Assembly: GCA_020310875.1 (NCBI GenBank)
Contig: MU260052.1
Span: forward strand, 782,001-846,000
DNA from: Ceratopteris richardii
Lineage: Eukaryota > Streptophyta > Polypodiopsida > Polypodiales > Pteridaceae
Length of the DNA stretch: 64,000 nt
Reading direction: 5' to 3'
Shown: positions 31,589 through 42,095 of the stretch, in pieces
How the letters are laid out: every line of letters begins with the position of its first letter
Position numbering within the stretch: position 1 is the first letter of the stretch
Notes under the pieces: generated by a model
The model's input: the letters and a program-made list of their open reading frames with translations, nothing else
Database searches by the model: none
Told to the model about the DNA's origin: nothing
Translations under genes and position numbers: made by a program

Positions 31589-31925
31589 GGAGAGAATCGT
31601 GATTTTCACGATTATGTGGAGAGAATCGTGTTTTTCACGATTCTGTGCAGAGAATCGTGATTTTCACGATTCTGTGGAGAGAATCGTGTTTTTCACGATT
31701 CTGTGGAGAGAATCGTGTTTTTCACGATTCGATGGAGAGAATCGTGATTTTCACGATTCTGTGGAGAGAATTGTGGTTTTCACGATTCTATTCCCAGACA
31801 ATCGTGATTGCTCACAATCGTTAAAAACACGATTTTCTTATGAAAATTGCGTTTTGGGAATCGTGATTTGTGTTTAAATTCAGAGAATCGCGATTTTGTG
31901 TTTGCTAGAGAATCGCGATTCTGAA
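31589..31925 (-). repeat. Hairpin repeat array in gypsy B leader, outer part
   Basis: About seven clear units of the same AATCGTG/CACGATT hairpin repeat as 25915-26433, then degenerate copies (AATCGCGATT) to about 31925. Units here are closely similar to one another (GTGGAGAGAATCGTGTTTTT), which suggests recent expansion or homogenisation. Confidence 0.85.
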
Positions 31926-32780
31926 CAGATTTTAAAAATTTTTTAGGTTCTTGTTTTTTAAGTTTTTCTTTCTCAAATAGATTCGCCTTATTAAAATTTT
32001 TAACATGCAATAAAAGAGTTTTAGCAATACTCCAGCCCAACTTTCTAAGAAAAAAGGAAATTTGTTTGAATTTTTTAATGAATTTTATGTTTTTTTTAGT
32101 ATTTTGCCCTAAATCAAAGTAAACACTTCACTTAGGGTTTCTTGTTTAAAGATCCATTGATCTTTTGTTTCATGATTGGTTATATTTCTCCATGCTTGCA
32201 ATCTAATCAGTTTAGGAGTAGAGCTTTCCAAGGAAATATGTGCTAAGAAGTGCAACTATCAATTCATGCAAAGATAAACAAACATTTTTCTTTTCAAGAT
32301 ACAAATAAATCTTTTCTCAAGATACAAATAAATCTTTTCTCAAGATTATTGCTTTGCCTTGGCTAAACAATTGGATCTTATCTATTTGCATATAGCTACT
32401 TCACTTGACTTTCCTCAATGCAATCATGTCATCTTTTCCAAGATTAACAAATTTGCTTGGTACTTAGTCGAAAAGCACTCTACAAATGCAAAAAAATAGT
32501 CACATTTCAGTTTTCCTTCAAGAATCTTGATTCAATTTTTCACACACCTGCACTTTACTTATAAAAAAATGATATGAGCAACTATCAATTTGCAAGAATT
32601 TCACCACTTCTTTATCTCAAAAGGTTAACTCTTGCTTTCTTTTCCCAAAAGACAAGCAAAGAAACCTACCTTTTCATGTTTCCTTTCTTGATTAAAGAGT
32701 AGTACCTTTTCAATGTGTTCAATACCATCAACAATGGAAGATCCAACAAGGTCCAAACTTCAATGAAGCTTTTGCTTTGT
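31926..32780 (-). other. Leader of gypsy B between PBS and repeat array
   Basis: AT-rich and without a convincing ORF. A 23-base tandem duplication (AAGATACAAATAAATCTTTT-type unit) lies at about 32299-32344. No other structure was recognised. Confidence 0.5.
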
Positions 32781-32800
32781 TCCCCGGCAACGGCGCCAAA
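32781..32800 (-). other. Primer-binding site of gypsy B
   Basis: The reverse strand reads TTTGGCGCCGTTGCCGGGGA, the classic PBS of plant Athila/Tat-type gypsy elements. It lies three bases inside the 5' LTR end and fixes both LTR boundary and orientation. Confidence 0.95.
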
Positions 32801-32803
32801 AAA

Positions 32804-33464
32804 TGTTTGTTGTTACCCTTTGGAGTTGTCCTCTCCAATCATTTTAGCATAAAGGATCAACAATACATCTTACATTTGTCAATCTGGGAAGTATACAAAG
32901 ACCACAGCCCCTTCGAGTTAATGGTTTTGATTATCTTGAGCTACACTACACCATTTTCAATGATCTTGGTGCCTAAAGTGTGTTATTTTCTCAGCAGAAC
33001 ACCATTATGAAGTCAAATCTCAAAAATGATACTTGTAACCTTCAGACGAGACAATCGCGATTCTGTGAAAACTGATGATTTCCATTTCCAGCTCTATTTT
33101 TTAGCACTTTCTCACTCAATATTCTAAGATTCACCTCTCTTCATACACATTAATCAGAAATACACTACTGAAGCTTGCAAATTCCATGGATCACACATAG
33201 AATAGACTCAACAAATCAAAAAAATAGAGGAAATTATCTTTTATACATTTTCAAATGTCCTCTTTCACACTTGAATTTTGGTCCTTTTCCCTTCTAATCT
33301 AAAAATATGCTATCAAAGAGCTTCCAAAAATTCTAGAAAAAATATATATGATTCTAATTTACATGAGGAAGACTCTTCCTCATTTTTACATCATTTGCAT
33401 AAATATTTCTACAATTTTTTGACATTTTACAAATATTTCTCTTCAAAAAATGCTTCTTCCAACA
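32804..33464 (-). repeat. 5' LTR of gypsy B
   Basis: On the reverse strand it runs from TGTTGGAAGAAGC to GGGTAACAACAAACA, 661 bases. It matches the LTR of C (8010-8830). A TATA-like GTATAAAAGAT lies near 33237-33247. Near 33052-33072 it contains ACAATCGCGATTCTGTGAAA, closely like one unit of B's own leader array. Confidence 0.9.
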
Positions 33465-33621
33465 CCACCTAATATTGTTTGAACAACTTTGAACTTATCA
33501 GAATTACTTGAGCTCTTTTTCCAATAATGTTCTTACTTCCTTGCATTGAATATTCAACACTATCACATGAAGTATTCCATTTTTATCAATTGACTTGATT
33601 TCACAAATCATGATTTGTCTA
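33465..33621. other. Short segment between LTR of B and lone A-family LTR
   Basis: This segment of 157 bases contains no recognisable domain. By position it is probably part of F beyond integrase; this is inference. Confidence 0.35.
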
Positions 33622-34685
33622 TGTTGGGGGATTCTTGTGCAGAAAGGGATTTGAATATTTGTAGGAGAAAAGGGAAAGATAAGAAGAAAGATACAGATAT
33701 AGGAAGCCTCTGTTGATTGATTATAAGAAGGAAATATAATGGTGTCGATTGATTATAAGAAGGAAAATACAATGGTGATGCACAATATAATCCAATGCTT
33801 TCTATGTAAAATCCACAGAGTGCACAATCACAAAGTACAAAATACCCAAGGTTCTTGTTGTTGCCGGCCTTCTCTGCACCAGACCTCCACCTTCTTCAAG
33901 CTTGCACTTGTGCACACCTTGCACTCAAGCTTTCAATAGGGGGAGGGATGGACACCTTTTGTCGGCACGTGCATAGCTTCAATGGGACCTTGGGATCTTT
34001 GGTTGTATAGCTTAGCACTTATCTGCACACTTCTAAGTCCTCTTCATGCACACCTTGCACTTCACTTCTCTGCGTCGTACACTCACTATATGTCTCTTGC
34101 ACTTCTCTCTTGCTTAGCTTAGACTATGCTCTCCTTGCTTAGTCGCTCAGGAATAATGCTTTGCCTTGATTTGAGTGTCGGTTCATGTATGCTCCTCCTA
34201 ACTGCTAGAGTATCTTGGTGCTCACTTTGATGTCCCAAGATTGTCTCTCCAAGTGGGTAGCCAACAAATCCCTGTTTTGCCCTGTAGTGACTTTATACTA
34301 AAACAAAAATTTTAATTGGGGGGCCATACTTTCACTTGTGCGTACGATTCCGCTTCACATACCTTCACCTTTTGCCTTTTAATTTCTCAAATGTGAACCT
34401 AAGAGAGGGTTCACCTGAACCTTCCAAATACTTTTAAAAACACTTTGAGCCTTAGAGAATTACAGAAATACCTCTGCAACTTGCAACCAATTTTATGCAA
34501 TTTTACCCTTTGTGAACAATTAATTGTGCACTACCTGTGCACCTTGACACCTGAACTTTGAACACTTCGACTTCACCCATGTTGACTTTGACCTTGAACA
34601 CGTTGACTCTGATCGCTTTGACTTTAACTATGGTTGACTTTGACTATGGTTGTCTTTGACCAATATGACTTTTATGGGCTCAATA
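33622..34685 (-). repeat. Lone A-family LTR
   Basis: On the reverse strand it begins near TATTGAGCCCATAAAAG and ends AAGAATCCCCCAACA, matching the LTR of A at both ends and inside. It has no PBS and no internal sequence of the family beside it, so it looks like a solo LTR formed by LTR-LTR recombination, inside integrase-flanking sequence of F. I find no exact 5-base target duplication (GTCTA on the left, ATCTC on the right). Eight TTGAC cores lie at 34543-34662. Confidence 0.8.
34543..34662 (+). promoter_or_regulatory. W-box cluster in the lone A-family LTR
   Basis: Eight TTGAC cores occur in about 120 bases, several as GTTGACTTTGAC pairs. This mirrors the cluster in LTR A at 4654-4717, although spacing and number differ. 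The repeated GTTGACTTTGAC unit suggests local expansion. Confidence 0.5.
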
Positions 34686-35800
34686 ATCTCATTCTTTTCC
34701 ATTTGTTCTTTTTTCTTATTCTCCTCTTATGCTTCTTTCCTTATCTTTAATTCCTCTTCTTTCCTTTTATTTGTGATTTTTATCCTTGTCCATATTTTTA
34801 TTATCAATAGTTCCACGCATCTCATCATTCTACAAACACTTATGAAATTGTGCATGATTTCTCCACTAGGGTTGCAAGGTCCACTCCATGACTAGGATAA
34901 AATTAATATAATATGTAAGATGTCTTCTTTTCTCCAACTTACTATGCTCTTTGAATGTATATGCAATACTAAATCTCCTTCTTGTGTATCCTTATTTTTT
35001 ATTTGCATATCATAATGGGTTTTTTGTCTCTTCTTACCAACATAAATGCTCATTACTACTTGTAATCTTGACGCACCCAATTGTTTTGATTCATGAACTC
35101 TTTGGGATAATTAATGTACATTCCATTCCAACTGGTTACCCAACCTCAAAATAGGTATCATTTTTTATTTGGTAGGACAACATTCCTTCCATACACCAAA
35201 TTAAATGGTGTAGTTCCAATTGAATTTCTCTTTGCAGTTCTATATATCCGTAAATCATATTGAATTTCTTATCCCAATCAGTTTTCTTGGTATTCAACAA
35301 CTTTGACAAGACAAAACAAAGTACTTTATTAATACTTTAAGGTAGTCCATTAGATTGAGGCTGGTAGGGTGCTCACATTATATGAATTATCATGAAATGA
35401 CTTGTGAAACTCTCTATGGATTACATTTAGAAAATGATTTTCTCTATAACTTACCAAATCAATCAGTAATTTAAATCTTGTAATAAAATCTTGTAATTAA
35501 ATCTTCATACAAGAACTTAGTTGTTGTTTGAATATCATTTTTATAAGTAGCCTTGGCTTCAACCTACTTAGCCAAGTAGTTTGTTGCCACTATGATATAT
35601 TCTGCATGTGAAATTTTAAACAATGGATTTATAGGTCCAATAAAAGTTGAATCCCCATTTACTAAAGGATCTTGTAGATGTTAAGGGTCTCAAAGGCATT
35701 TCATCCTTTCTTATTGGATACTTTGCCCATTGATAGATATCACATCTATCCACACGAGGCTTAACATCTTAGAATATGGTTGGCCACTAAAGGCAAGAAT
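34686..35800 (-). pseudogene. int: Integrase region of gypsy F
   Basis: The C-terminal part reads ASRLQVVMSIYVGKKRQKTH and IKNKDTQEGDLVLHIHSK, aligning with B's ASRLQAIMSIYADKRRQKAY and LQEGDLVLAY. Further in, decayed PFNLVYG-type and PHP-A-G-type core motifs occur near 35160-35400, and WGFNF-like and CDICQ-like parts near 35640-35760. It is heavily degraded. Confidence 0.7.
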
Positions 35801-36840
35801 TTAGGATTTAGATGTCATATCTACAGTGAAATGTCCCCCTACTACTCCTGAATGAGAAGCTTCCAACTTGTGAAAATATTTCTCATCAAGGACACATATT
35901 CTCAGATATTAGTCCACACCTCTCTTGTACAATTGTTTATTGATGACAATAAAATTCTTACATATTTCTTGCATTTTTCTTCCATTTGCATTCTTTAAAT
36001 TCTCATCAAATTTATATATCAAGAATTCCAATATATTCTTACTCTACTTTGAATTTACTTGAACTAATACAAGGTTGAGAACTTGGAAGAATCATCATTC
36101 TTGCATTCTTGACATTTTCTCAGACATTTATCCACATTGCTTGATTTGTTTGGACAATATGCTTCAAATCTCTCTAAATTATTTAGAGTGACTATATTTG
36201 AAGCATGAGAACAAAGATTCCCCTTAAGTGCATTGTCTAAATGATTTTTCTTTTCATCCTCTGGAAGAGAATATTTCAAAACTCCCTATGGTTTACATTT
36301 TGAATAGATAAGTATTAGAAAGATCATCCTCTACTCCCTTGGGAGATTCTTGTGATAGAATTCTAGATAAATGACCTATCCTGATATGATCCTACCTTGT
36401 CTTACAATGACTTCAAAGTCAAATTCCATCAATAGCAAGAATGATCTTAAAATCCTCCCTATATGAAAAGGTTTATGACTAGATAGAGTAAAACTTTATG
36501 ATCAACAAAGAATTTAAAGTTGCTAGCCAAAAGGTAATGCCTTCTGTTTTAGTACTTGTGTAATTTCTCTTAGCCTAATAATCCACAAGAACATGAAAAG
36601 TCAAATACCAGTGTGTAATTTTCAAAATAAGAGTTGCAATCAAAAAAGTCTTTAAAGCTAGAAGACTTCCTCACATTGCTTAAACCATTCAAATTTATTC
36701 AATAAAGCATACAAAGGCCTTGATATCTCAAGAATTTTATACAAAGGCCTTGATATCTCAAAAAAATTATAGTAGCCATAATGTCCCATAAAAGTTTATA
36801 ATTCCTTCACATTGGTAGCTTTTAAAAGATTGACTATGGG
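35801..36840 (-). pseudogene. RNase H and RT remnant of gypsy F
   Basis: Decayed parts match B: the stretch LNNLERFEAYCPNKSSNVDK (near 36180) corresponds to [29 protein letters not shown]-like and LLAIDGI-like parts of the RNase H end lie near 36380-36440, and MGHYGYY-like sequence near 36780. Order and strand agree with the neighbouring F parts. Confidence 0.65.
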
Positions 36841-37350
36841 TGTCACTCTAGCACACTGGTAAGCACCAACATGAGGAGATCCACCTCATAATGGTCAATC
36901 TGTGGAGATGTGAGGGTGGTATGATGACCATGAGCAAGTGAATACACAAGTGTGTGAGTGACAAGCACACTAACATGCACACACATATACAAGGTATGAC
37001 AAAGAGAGAGAACAATGGAATCTTTGATAATCTAAAACAAGTTTAAAATGCTCAATCTTAGGTTCACTCTCCAACTAGCTAACCTCAAAAATGAATAATC
37101 TAGCTTTTTTTTATAGCTTTTTGACTAGCTTTGGCACTGTTTAGACCAAGTGTCCCGCCTAGTTAAAAATTACGTTCTCTAGCTCATTTGATGGCTCAAA
37201 CTAGCTCCAAAAATTATGAAATTCAAGATATAGATTGTTCTAAAACTCCTCAGGCTTGATGAATCCTTGTCTTGAACAAAAAGGAGTCCATTCTATTAAA
37301 AATGAGATTTATAATGGAGTGTAATAATGACACTTTTTCTTACTTTGATC
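36841..37350 (-). repeat. Lone G-family LTR inside F
   Basis: The reverse strand aligns by eye with the LTR of G (40549-41169). Shared parts include AGCTAGTCAAAAAGCTATAA against AGCTAGTCAAAAACTATAAA, a CATTTTTGAGG block, a TTCCATTGT-CTC block and CATACCA-CCTCA. It lies between the RT part and the protease-RT linker of F. No matching internal sequence or PBS flanks it, so a solo LTR is likely. Limits are approximate, and it is far more diverged from the G LTR than the A-family pair are from each other. Confidence 0.65.
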
Positions 37351-40300
37351 TTCTTATGTTGTACCTAACTTCTTTTCTAGTTCACATTTTTCGTGTTCCT
37401 TAGTCCTAGCCTCTATTAAGTAAATGTACTCTTCTTTTGAGGTGCAAAATGGTTCCATGATGATGGAATCCTCATCCTCATCGCCAACTTCCTTGAATGT
37501 TTTCCTACTAGGCTCATATTCCTTGATAACTGAGTTAAACATGAGTAGTTCTATGGTGAAAATTGAAATGTCATAACCATGTTCATTGCAATTGATCATG
37601 ACGATCATCCACTATCTCAATAGGAGGAGGGTTCTTGCCCTCTTTGGCCATTTCTCCTCTTGAATCTCTCTCAAGAACTGCTATGATTAATGATTTACTA
37701 AAGAGAGAATTCCCATGTCCGTAGAATCAGGAATGTAAGCTTCCTTAGGGGGTAAGCTTAGCCTTTCACTTCTACTACTCTGAGCCTTTGCTATAGCCGA
37801 CATCCTAGGTTTAGCTATCATCTTATCTTACCTCTTCAATAGTGCTTCAAAGTGAAATTACGACTTTGGTGAGTTAGTGTGATTGAAAAGATAGCTCGCA
37901 TCAAACATAGCCTGAGCTAGTTCCACCATTGTCGTGCAAAGCTTGGTTCTCTCAATCTCTAGGTCTGCTATGGGATAACACTTATCTAGCTTTGTCACAT
38001 TTGACCTTTCTTGAAGTCGAGCATGATAAGCCTTGAAAATCATGTCCAAGTGTTTAGGAATGGGTTCTACTAGGACCTATCCTACTCTAGGTGGTGGTGA
38101 TATGGATGGGGGGTCTTGATGAGATGGTAGAGCTGCTGCTTGAGAGTGTGTTTGGGATGTGATCTCTATCAATTTTGTTTTTGTTTCCTTGTCTCTTCAT
38201 CCTTTCATTGATATCCTTCCAAGCTCTAGTTATTTTCCTAGTTACGCTCTCTGACTCACTACCCTCTGACTTCTTTGTTGATCTACACCTATTATCTATT
38301 GTAGTGTCTTAGCTCTACTCACTACTTGCATGGGGGCTATAGTGGTTACACTTCCACTAGAATCCACAACTAAGAAAATAATATTAATTGGTGCAATCTT
38401 TTGAGAATTGGTGGGATTTTTAGGACTTTATCTTAAGAGATGTTGCTTTCCACAATCGGGGCAAAAGCCTTGAATAACCACTAGTTGGGGCTGCCTTGTT
38501 GGAGAAAGTGGATAATGACAAATGAAATGATCTCCTTGGCATCAGTAATATGGTCCTCTGGGTGCTTGGGGTCTCATCTGCCTTAGTTGGGGCCTATGGT
38601 TAGTATTTTCATACATCACGTTAGAGTATTTAGGCTCCCAACTTGATTCAATAGGTGTTTCATAGGGATATACCTCATTATGCTCAGGTGAATCCATGTA
38701 ATAAGTTGGTGGGCTATCCACATGAGTCAAGTCAAAGCTCTAAGTAGTAGAATCACTTTCTGAAATCCATGGGGATGCAAGCACTAAAGATCTATTCAGG
38801 CTATCCTCCAGATTTAATTGGAATAACATTGGTAAGGGGTGGAGGTTGTTGACCTTACACCATTTGTGGTCTTTGCTAAGCTTGGTAGTAGGGTTGATAA
38901 GGCTGCTAGGACCTAAAGTATGGTTTTTGTTGGTATTGGTTTGAATATCTCTAGTTAATGGTAATTTTGCCTAATCACCTATTCATTGTACAAAAATTCT
39001 TATGTAGTGTCATTGGTGTACCTTCTCTCTATCATGCAATATGGTTATTAGGGTTCCCTTGGTTCTAAATCATGTTGGAGAAAACATTGGCCATGTGGTA
39101 TCCTCTACAAGTATACCATCATTTCATTGAGACCATTCTAGGGATTTTTTCGTTTGAGACTCCTAACTTTTGAGCTACCTTTTCTGCCAATTCATCAATG
39201 GATGTGGAAGGTTTTGACACGAAACTAGTAGAGCTATTTGATTCCTTATAGATATTTGAAGGTTATAACTCATCTCCTAAGTTATCCTTAATATCAATAC
39301 ACATTCAAACACATTGTTATATGGTCCTAGGTTCCTTCAAGTACACATATGATCTCAATTTCGCACTTAGCAAGCCATCCAGAAACAATGCCACTTGTTT
39401 GGCTGGTTTGGATTACTCTAGAATTGGGCATCTCTCAACATATTGGCTAAACCTATGACCTGCTAGCTTGATTATCTCTTGAGGTGTTTGCTTGAATCTA
39501 TGGATCAATCATGAAGTGTCATATCTTATACCACTCTTAGAGAACTCCATGATAAATGCTTCTAGCAACTGGTTGATGTTCCTAAATTGTCTTTGATGTA
39601 GTGGTTGGAACCACATCAAAGCAATGTTCTTTAAGGTTAACCAAATGCATTATATTGAGTGAACAAGTCATCAACATGTTCCGCTATCAACACTTGTTTG
39701 AATTCAGCCACAAGATCATAAGGGTCTCTAGTGCCATCGAAGTAGTTTTTTATTTTTACCAATTTAAAGGGTCTCAATATCCTACGGTGTTCTCTTGGTA
39801 TAGGCAAGGGAATCTCATCCATGCCTCTCTAATGTACAGGTTCTCTCAGTATCTCCTGATCCATTCTATTTGTATCCCATCTTGACCTCTCTCTTCCCTA
39901 GGGGTTTCACGAAACTTACTTCCGGACTCTCTCAATTCTTCTCTTTATGAATACCTAGAACACGAGAAGATCTTACTCCATGATGACCATGAGAACAATA
40001 TGGTCTTTGAGGAGAGAATACTAGTTTGCTTTTCCATGTGTATGCATGTCTTCCATGTTCCATAACCACAAACATTTTCTTAGAAGAGTTATCTAAATAG
40101 ATCACCTTCCCAAGCGTGTTTGGTTCTTTGAATTTATATATAGTCATTATGTCTATCTCGCTTGGGTTCTTAGTTTTGAACCTCCATAATGCTTCATTGG
40201 TTTCTCTATTCAAGAGAATCTATATGCTCTTATTATCTTGGGGAATCCACTTTGATGTGATTATCCTTGATAAGATAGACTTACAAATGAGGTGTTTTTG

Positions 40301-40430
40301 GCTCCTTTCCAACATTTTCCTACTCCATGTGATTCCAAACTCATCCATCATATCAGGTAAGCTCGTAAGCACGTACATGGTTCCTTGCTTATCAATATAC
40401 AATCCCTCTTCAAATTTGATTACTGGGTGC
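37351..40430 (-). pseudogene. gag: Gag to protease-linker remnant of gypsy F
   Basis: The part 37354-37608 reads CNEHGYDISIFTIELLM, akin to the protease-RT spacer of B and E. The part 37858-38060 reads MIFKAYHARLQERSNVTKLD and MVELAQAMFDASYLFN, matching G's LKAYQARLQEGPN and MVELAQTMFGARRLFN. Near 38540-38600 is a knuckle-flank PRGPYY. The capsid part at 39637-39822 reads RRILRPFKLVKIKNYFDGTR and DLVAEFKQVLIAEHVDDLF. The gag N-terminal part at 40220-40402 reads MYIDKQGTMYVLTSLPDMMD, as in E and G. It is extensively broken. Confidence 0.75.
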
Positions 40431-40548
40431 TCAATCCCAAATTAATCAAAATTTTTGAGTTGGACCACTAATCTTCTCAATCTATCCTCATAGATGCAAG
40501 CAACTAACTGGTTGGTTCGTATATACTCCAATTGAGTCTTATAGGGAC

Positions 40549-41169
40549 TGTTGGCAGTAGTCAGGGCATCTCAAGACAAGGGAGCCGACATACGGAATCA
40601 GAGCAAAGAGAAGGGCCGAGCAGGCAAAGAAGTCAAAGAAGATCCGGCAAATAGGCGGTTCAATTTTTCAGGCTAATCCCCTTTTAACAGTGATTTTCAT
40701 CACTACATAAACATTGTAAATACCCTTTTTGGTAGATTAGACTCCATTTTCTTCAAGCTGAGGATTCCTCAAGCTTGAGAAGTACTAGAAGTATTTTTGT
40801 ACCCATTTTCATAGTTTTTAGAGCTGATCTGAGCCTCCAAAATAGCCTAGGAACCTAATTTTTAATTAGGCCGCAGCGCCAATAGCTAGTCAAAAACTAT
40901 AAAAGGAGCTAGAGAGCTCATTTTTGAGGAGAACTAATTTTAATTTGAAATAAGAAGAGCGCTTGTAATTGTGTTTTTGATCTTAATCAAAGCTTCCATT
41001 GTCTCACTCTTCGTTCTTACATGTGTGCACGTGTGTGTGTATGTGTGTGCATGCTTTTTTGCTTCTCCATCACCACTTGTGCACATCACTTGCTCGAGGT
41101 CTTCATACCATCCTCATGTCTTCCCGGATTGACATTAAAGGAAGTGCTACTCACCACTGAGCTACACCA
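40549..41169 (+). repeat. 5' LTR of gypsy G
   Basis: The LTR runs from TGTTGGCAGTAG to GAGCTACACCA, about 621 bases, just before the PBS. It holds a CCAAT box (40879-40883), a TATA box ACTATAAAAGG (40896-40906) and a TG-rich microsatellite (about 41021-41052). A related LTR lies at 36841-37350. Confidence 0.85.
40879..40906 (+). promoter_or_regulatory. LTR promoter of gypsy G
   Basis: GCCAATAGC is followed about 15 bases on by ACTATAAAAGG, a good TATA box. They lie about 330 bases into the LTR, a usual U3/R layout. The TATA block is also kept in the lone LTR of this family at 36841-37350. Confidence 0.65.
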
Positions 41170-41173
41170 AATT

Positions 41174-41192
41174 TTGGCACCATTGCTAGGGA
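41174..41192 (+). other. Primer-binding site of gypsy G
   Basis: TTGGCACCATTGCTAGGGA is a clear relative of the Athila/Tat-type PBS seen in B (TTTGGCGCCGTTGCCGGGGA). It begins five bases after the LTR. Confidence 0.8.
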
Positions 41193-41519
41193 TCGAGCTT
41201 TGAGGATGAGCGTCTGATGGTAAGACGTAGAGTAGAGATATTGCAAGAGTAGGTAAGCATTATCTTTTACTTGTTTTACTTGTTTTTTCCTTCCTCTTCA
41301 CTTCTACACACCAAATCCATTCATCATCATATTCACCACCACGACCATATACCTCCATCTCCATTCATTTCCTCATTTCCACTTGAGAGCGAGAGCGAGA
41401 GAGAGCTTGTATGCACACTTGTTTTCTGTGTTTTTTTTAGTGTTCTTGCAGGTACCAACTTCCATTGCAGCAGCAGTAGCTCCAACAGGTGAGAAAATTA
41501 TATGTGTAGGTTTCGGGGC

Positions 41520-42095
41520 ATTGACCTCTATCGATCACGATCTACAGAAAAGTTCAACCATTGGTAAAACAAAGTGCACCACCATAACACACATGATTAG
41601 TACATCATAGATCACTAATTACAATAAAAAAATTCCGTGATTTTCTGTTAGTCGTGATTGACATTGTAGGTCGCGACCGAGAGCCATGACCGACACCTCT
41701 ATCAATCATGCTCGACATTGTGGATCACGATTGAGAGCGATGATCGGCACAGCCAATTGACAGACCGGATCGATCGCGACTGACTCATCGATCGCGATCG
41801 ACAGCAACAATTGACACCTCTGTCAGTCGCGATTGACATCGTTGATTACGACTGACTGAAATTTCACGATTGACACAATAAATTGCATGTCCACATGTCC
41901 ATCACGATGGACACACCCACGATTGACTAAAATTACACTAGAAATTGCAGAAAAAGTATTGATCACGATTGACAGCTCTCACAACCGGCTCTGTCAATCA
42001 CGATTGACACCATCAATCGCGATTGACAGGCCACGATGAACAGCTCTATCCATCGCAATTGATAGCCCTGTCGATCGCAATTGACATGCTTTTTC
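41520..42095 (+). repeat. CGATTGACA-type repeat array in gypsy G leader
   Basis: About 20 irregular copies of a short motif around TCGATCGCGATTGACA, often paired with GTCAATCG or GTCAGTCGCG complements. It lies between PBS and gag, as do the arrays in B and E, but with a different unit. Many copies are self-complementary, so RNA hairpins are possible. Confidence 0.75.

Larger units (their letters stand above)
17226..33464 (-). mobile_element. Gypsy element B (Athila/Tat-like), host of Copia I
   Basis: This reverse-strand gypsy element has a 5' LTR (32804-33464), a PBS, a repeat-bearing leader and gag with zinc knuckles. These are followed by protease, RT-RNase H, integrase, a second protease-like domain, a TATA box and a 3' ORF remnant; it ends near 17226 without a visible 3' LTR. 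Copia I (26434-31588) sits in its leader array. Without Copia I it is about 11 kb. Several breaks are scattered through the coding part. It shares its LTR family with C. Confidence 0.85.
33465..40548 (-). mobile_element. Old gypsy element F
   Basis: This is the most decayed gypsy element in the window, on the reverse strand, with gag near 40430-37860, protease-RT linker, RT/RNase H and integrase down to 34686, and a small tail at 33465-33621. It carries two lone LTRs of other families (33622-34685 and about 36841-37350) and is bounded by B on one side and G on the other. Its many breaks and three or more insertions make it among the oldest layers. Confidence 0.7.

Noticed and set aside
25915-31925. 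CRISPR-like regular repeats
   Set aside because: Units are imperfect, have no unique spacers of constant length, lie in a plant retrotransposon leader, and no cas genes are present.
36711-36770. Tandem repeat of a TACAAAGGCCTTGATATCTCA unit as a regulatory repeat
   Set aside because: It is a single local duplication within decayed RT sequence of F; nothing suggests function.
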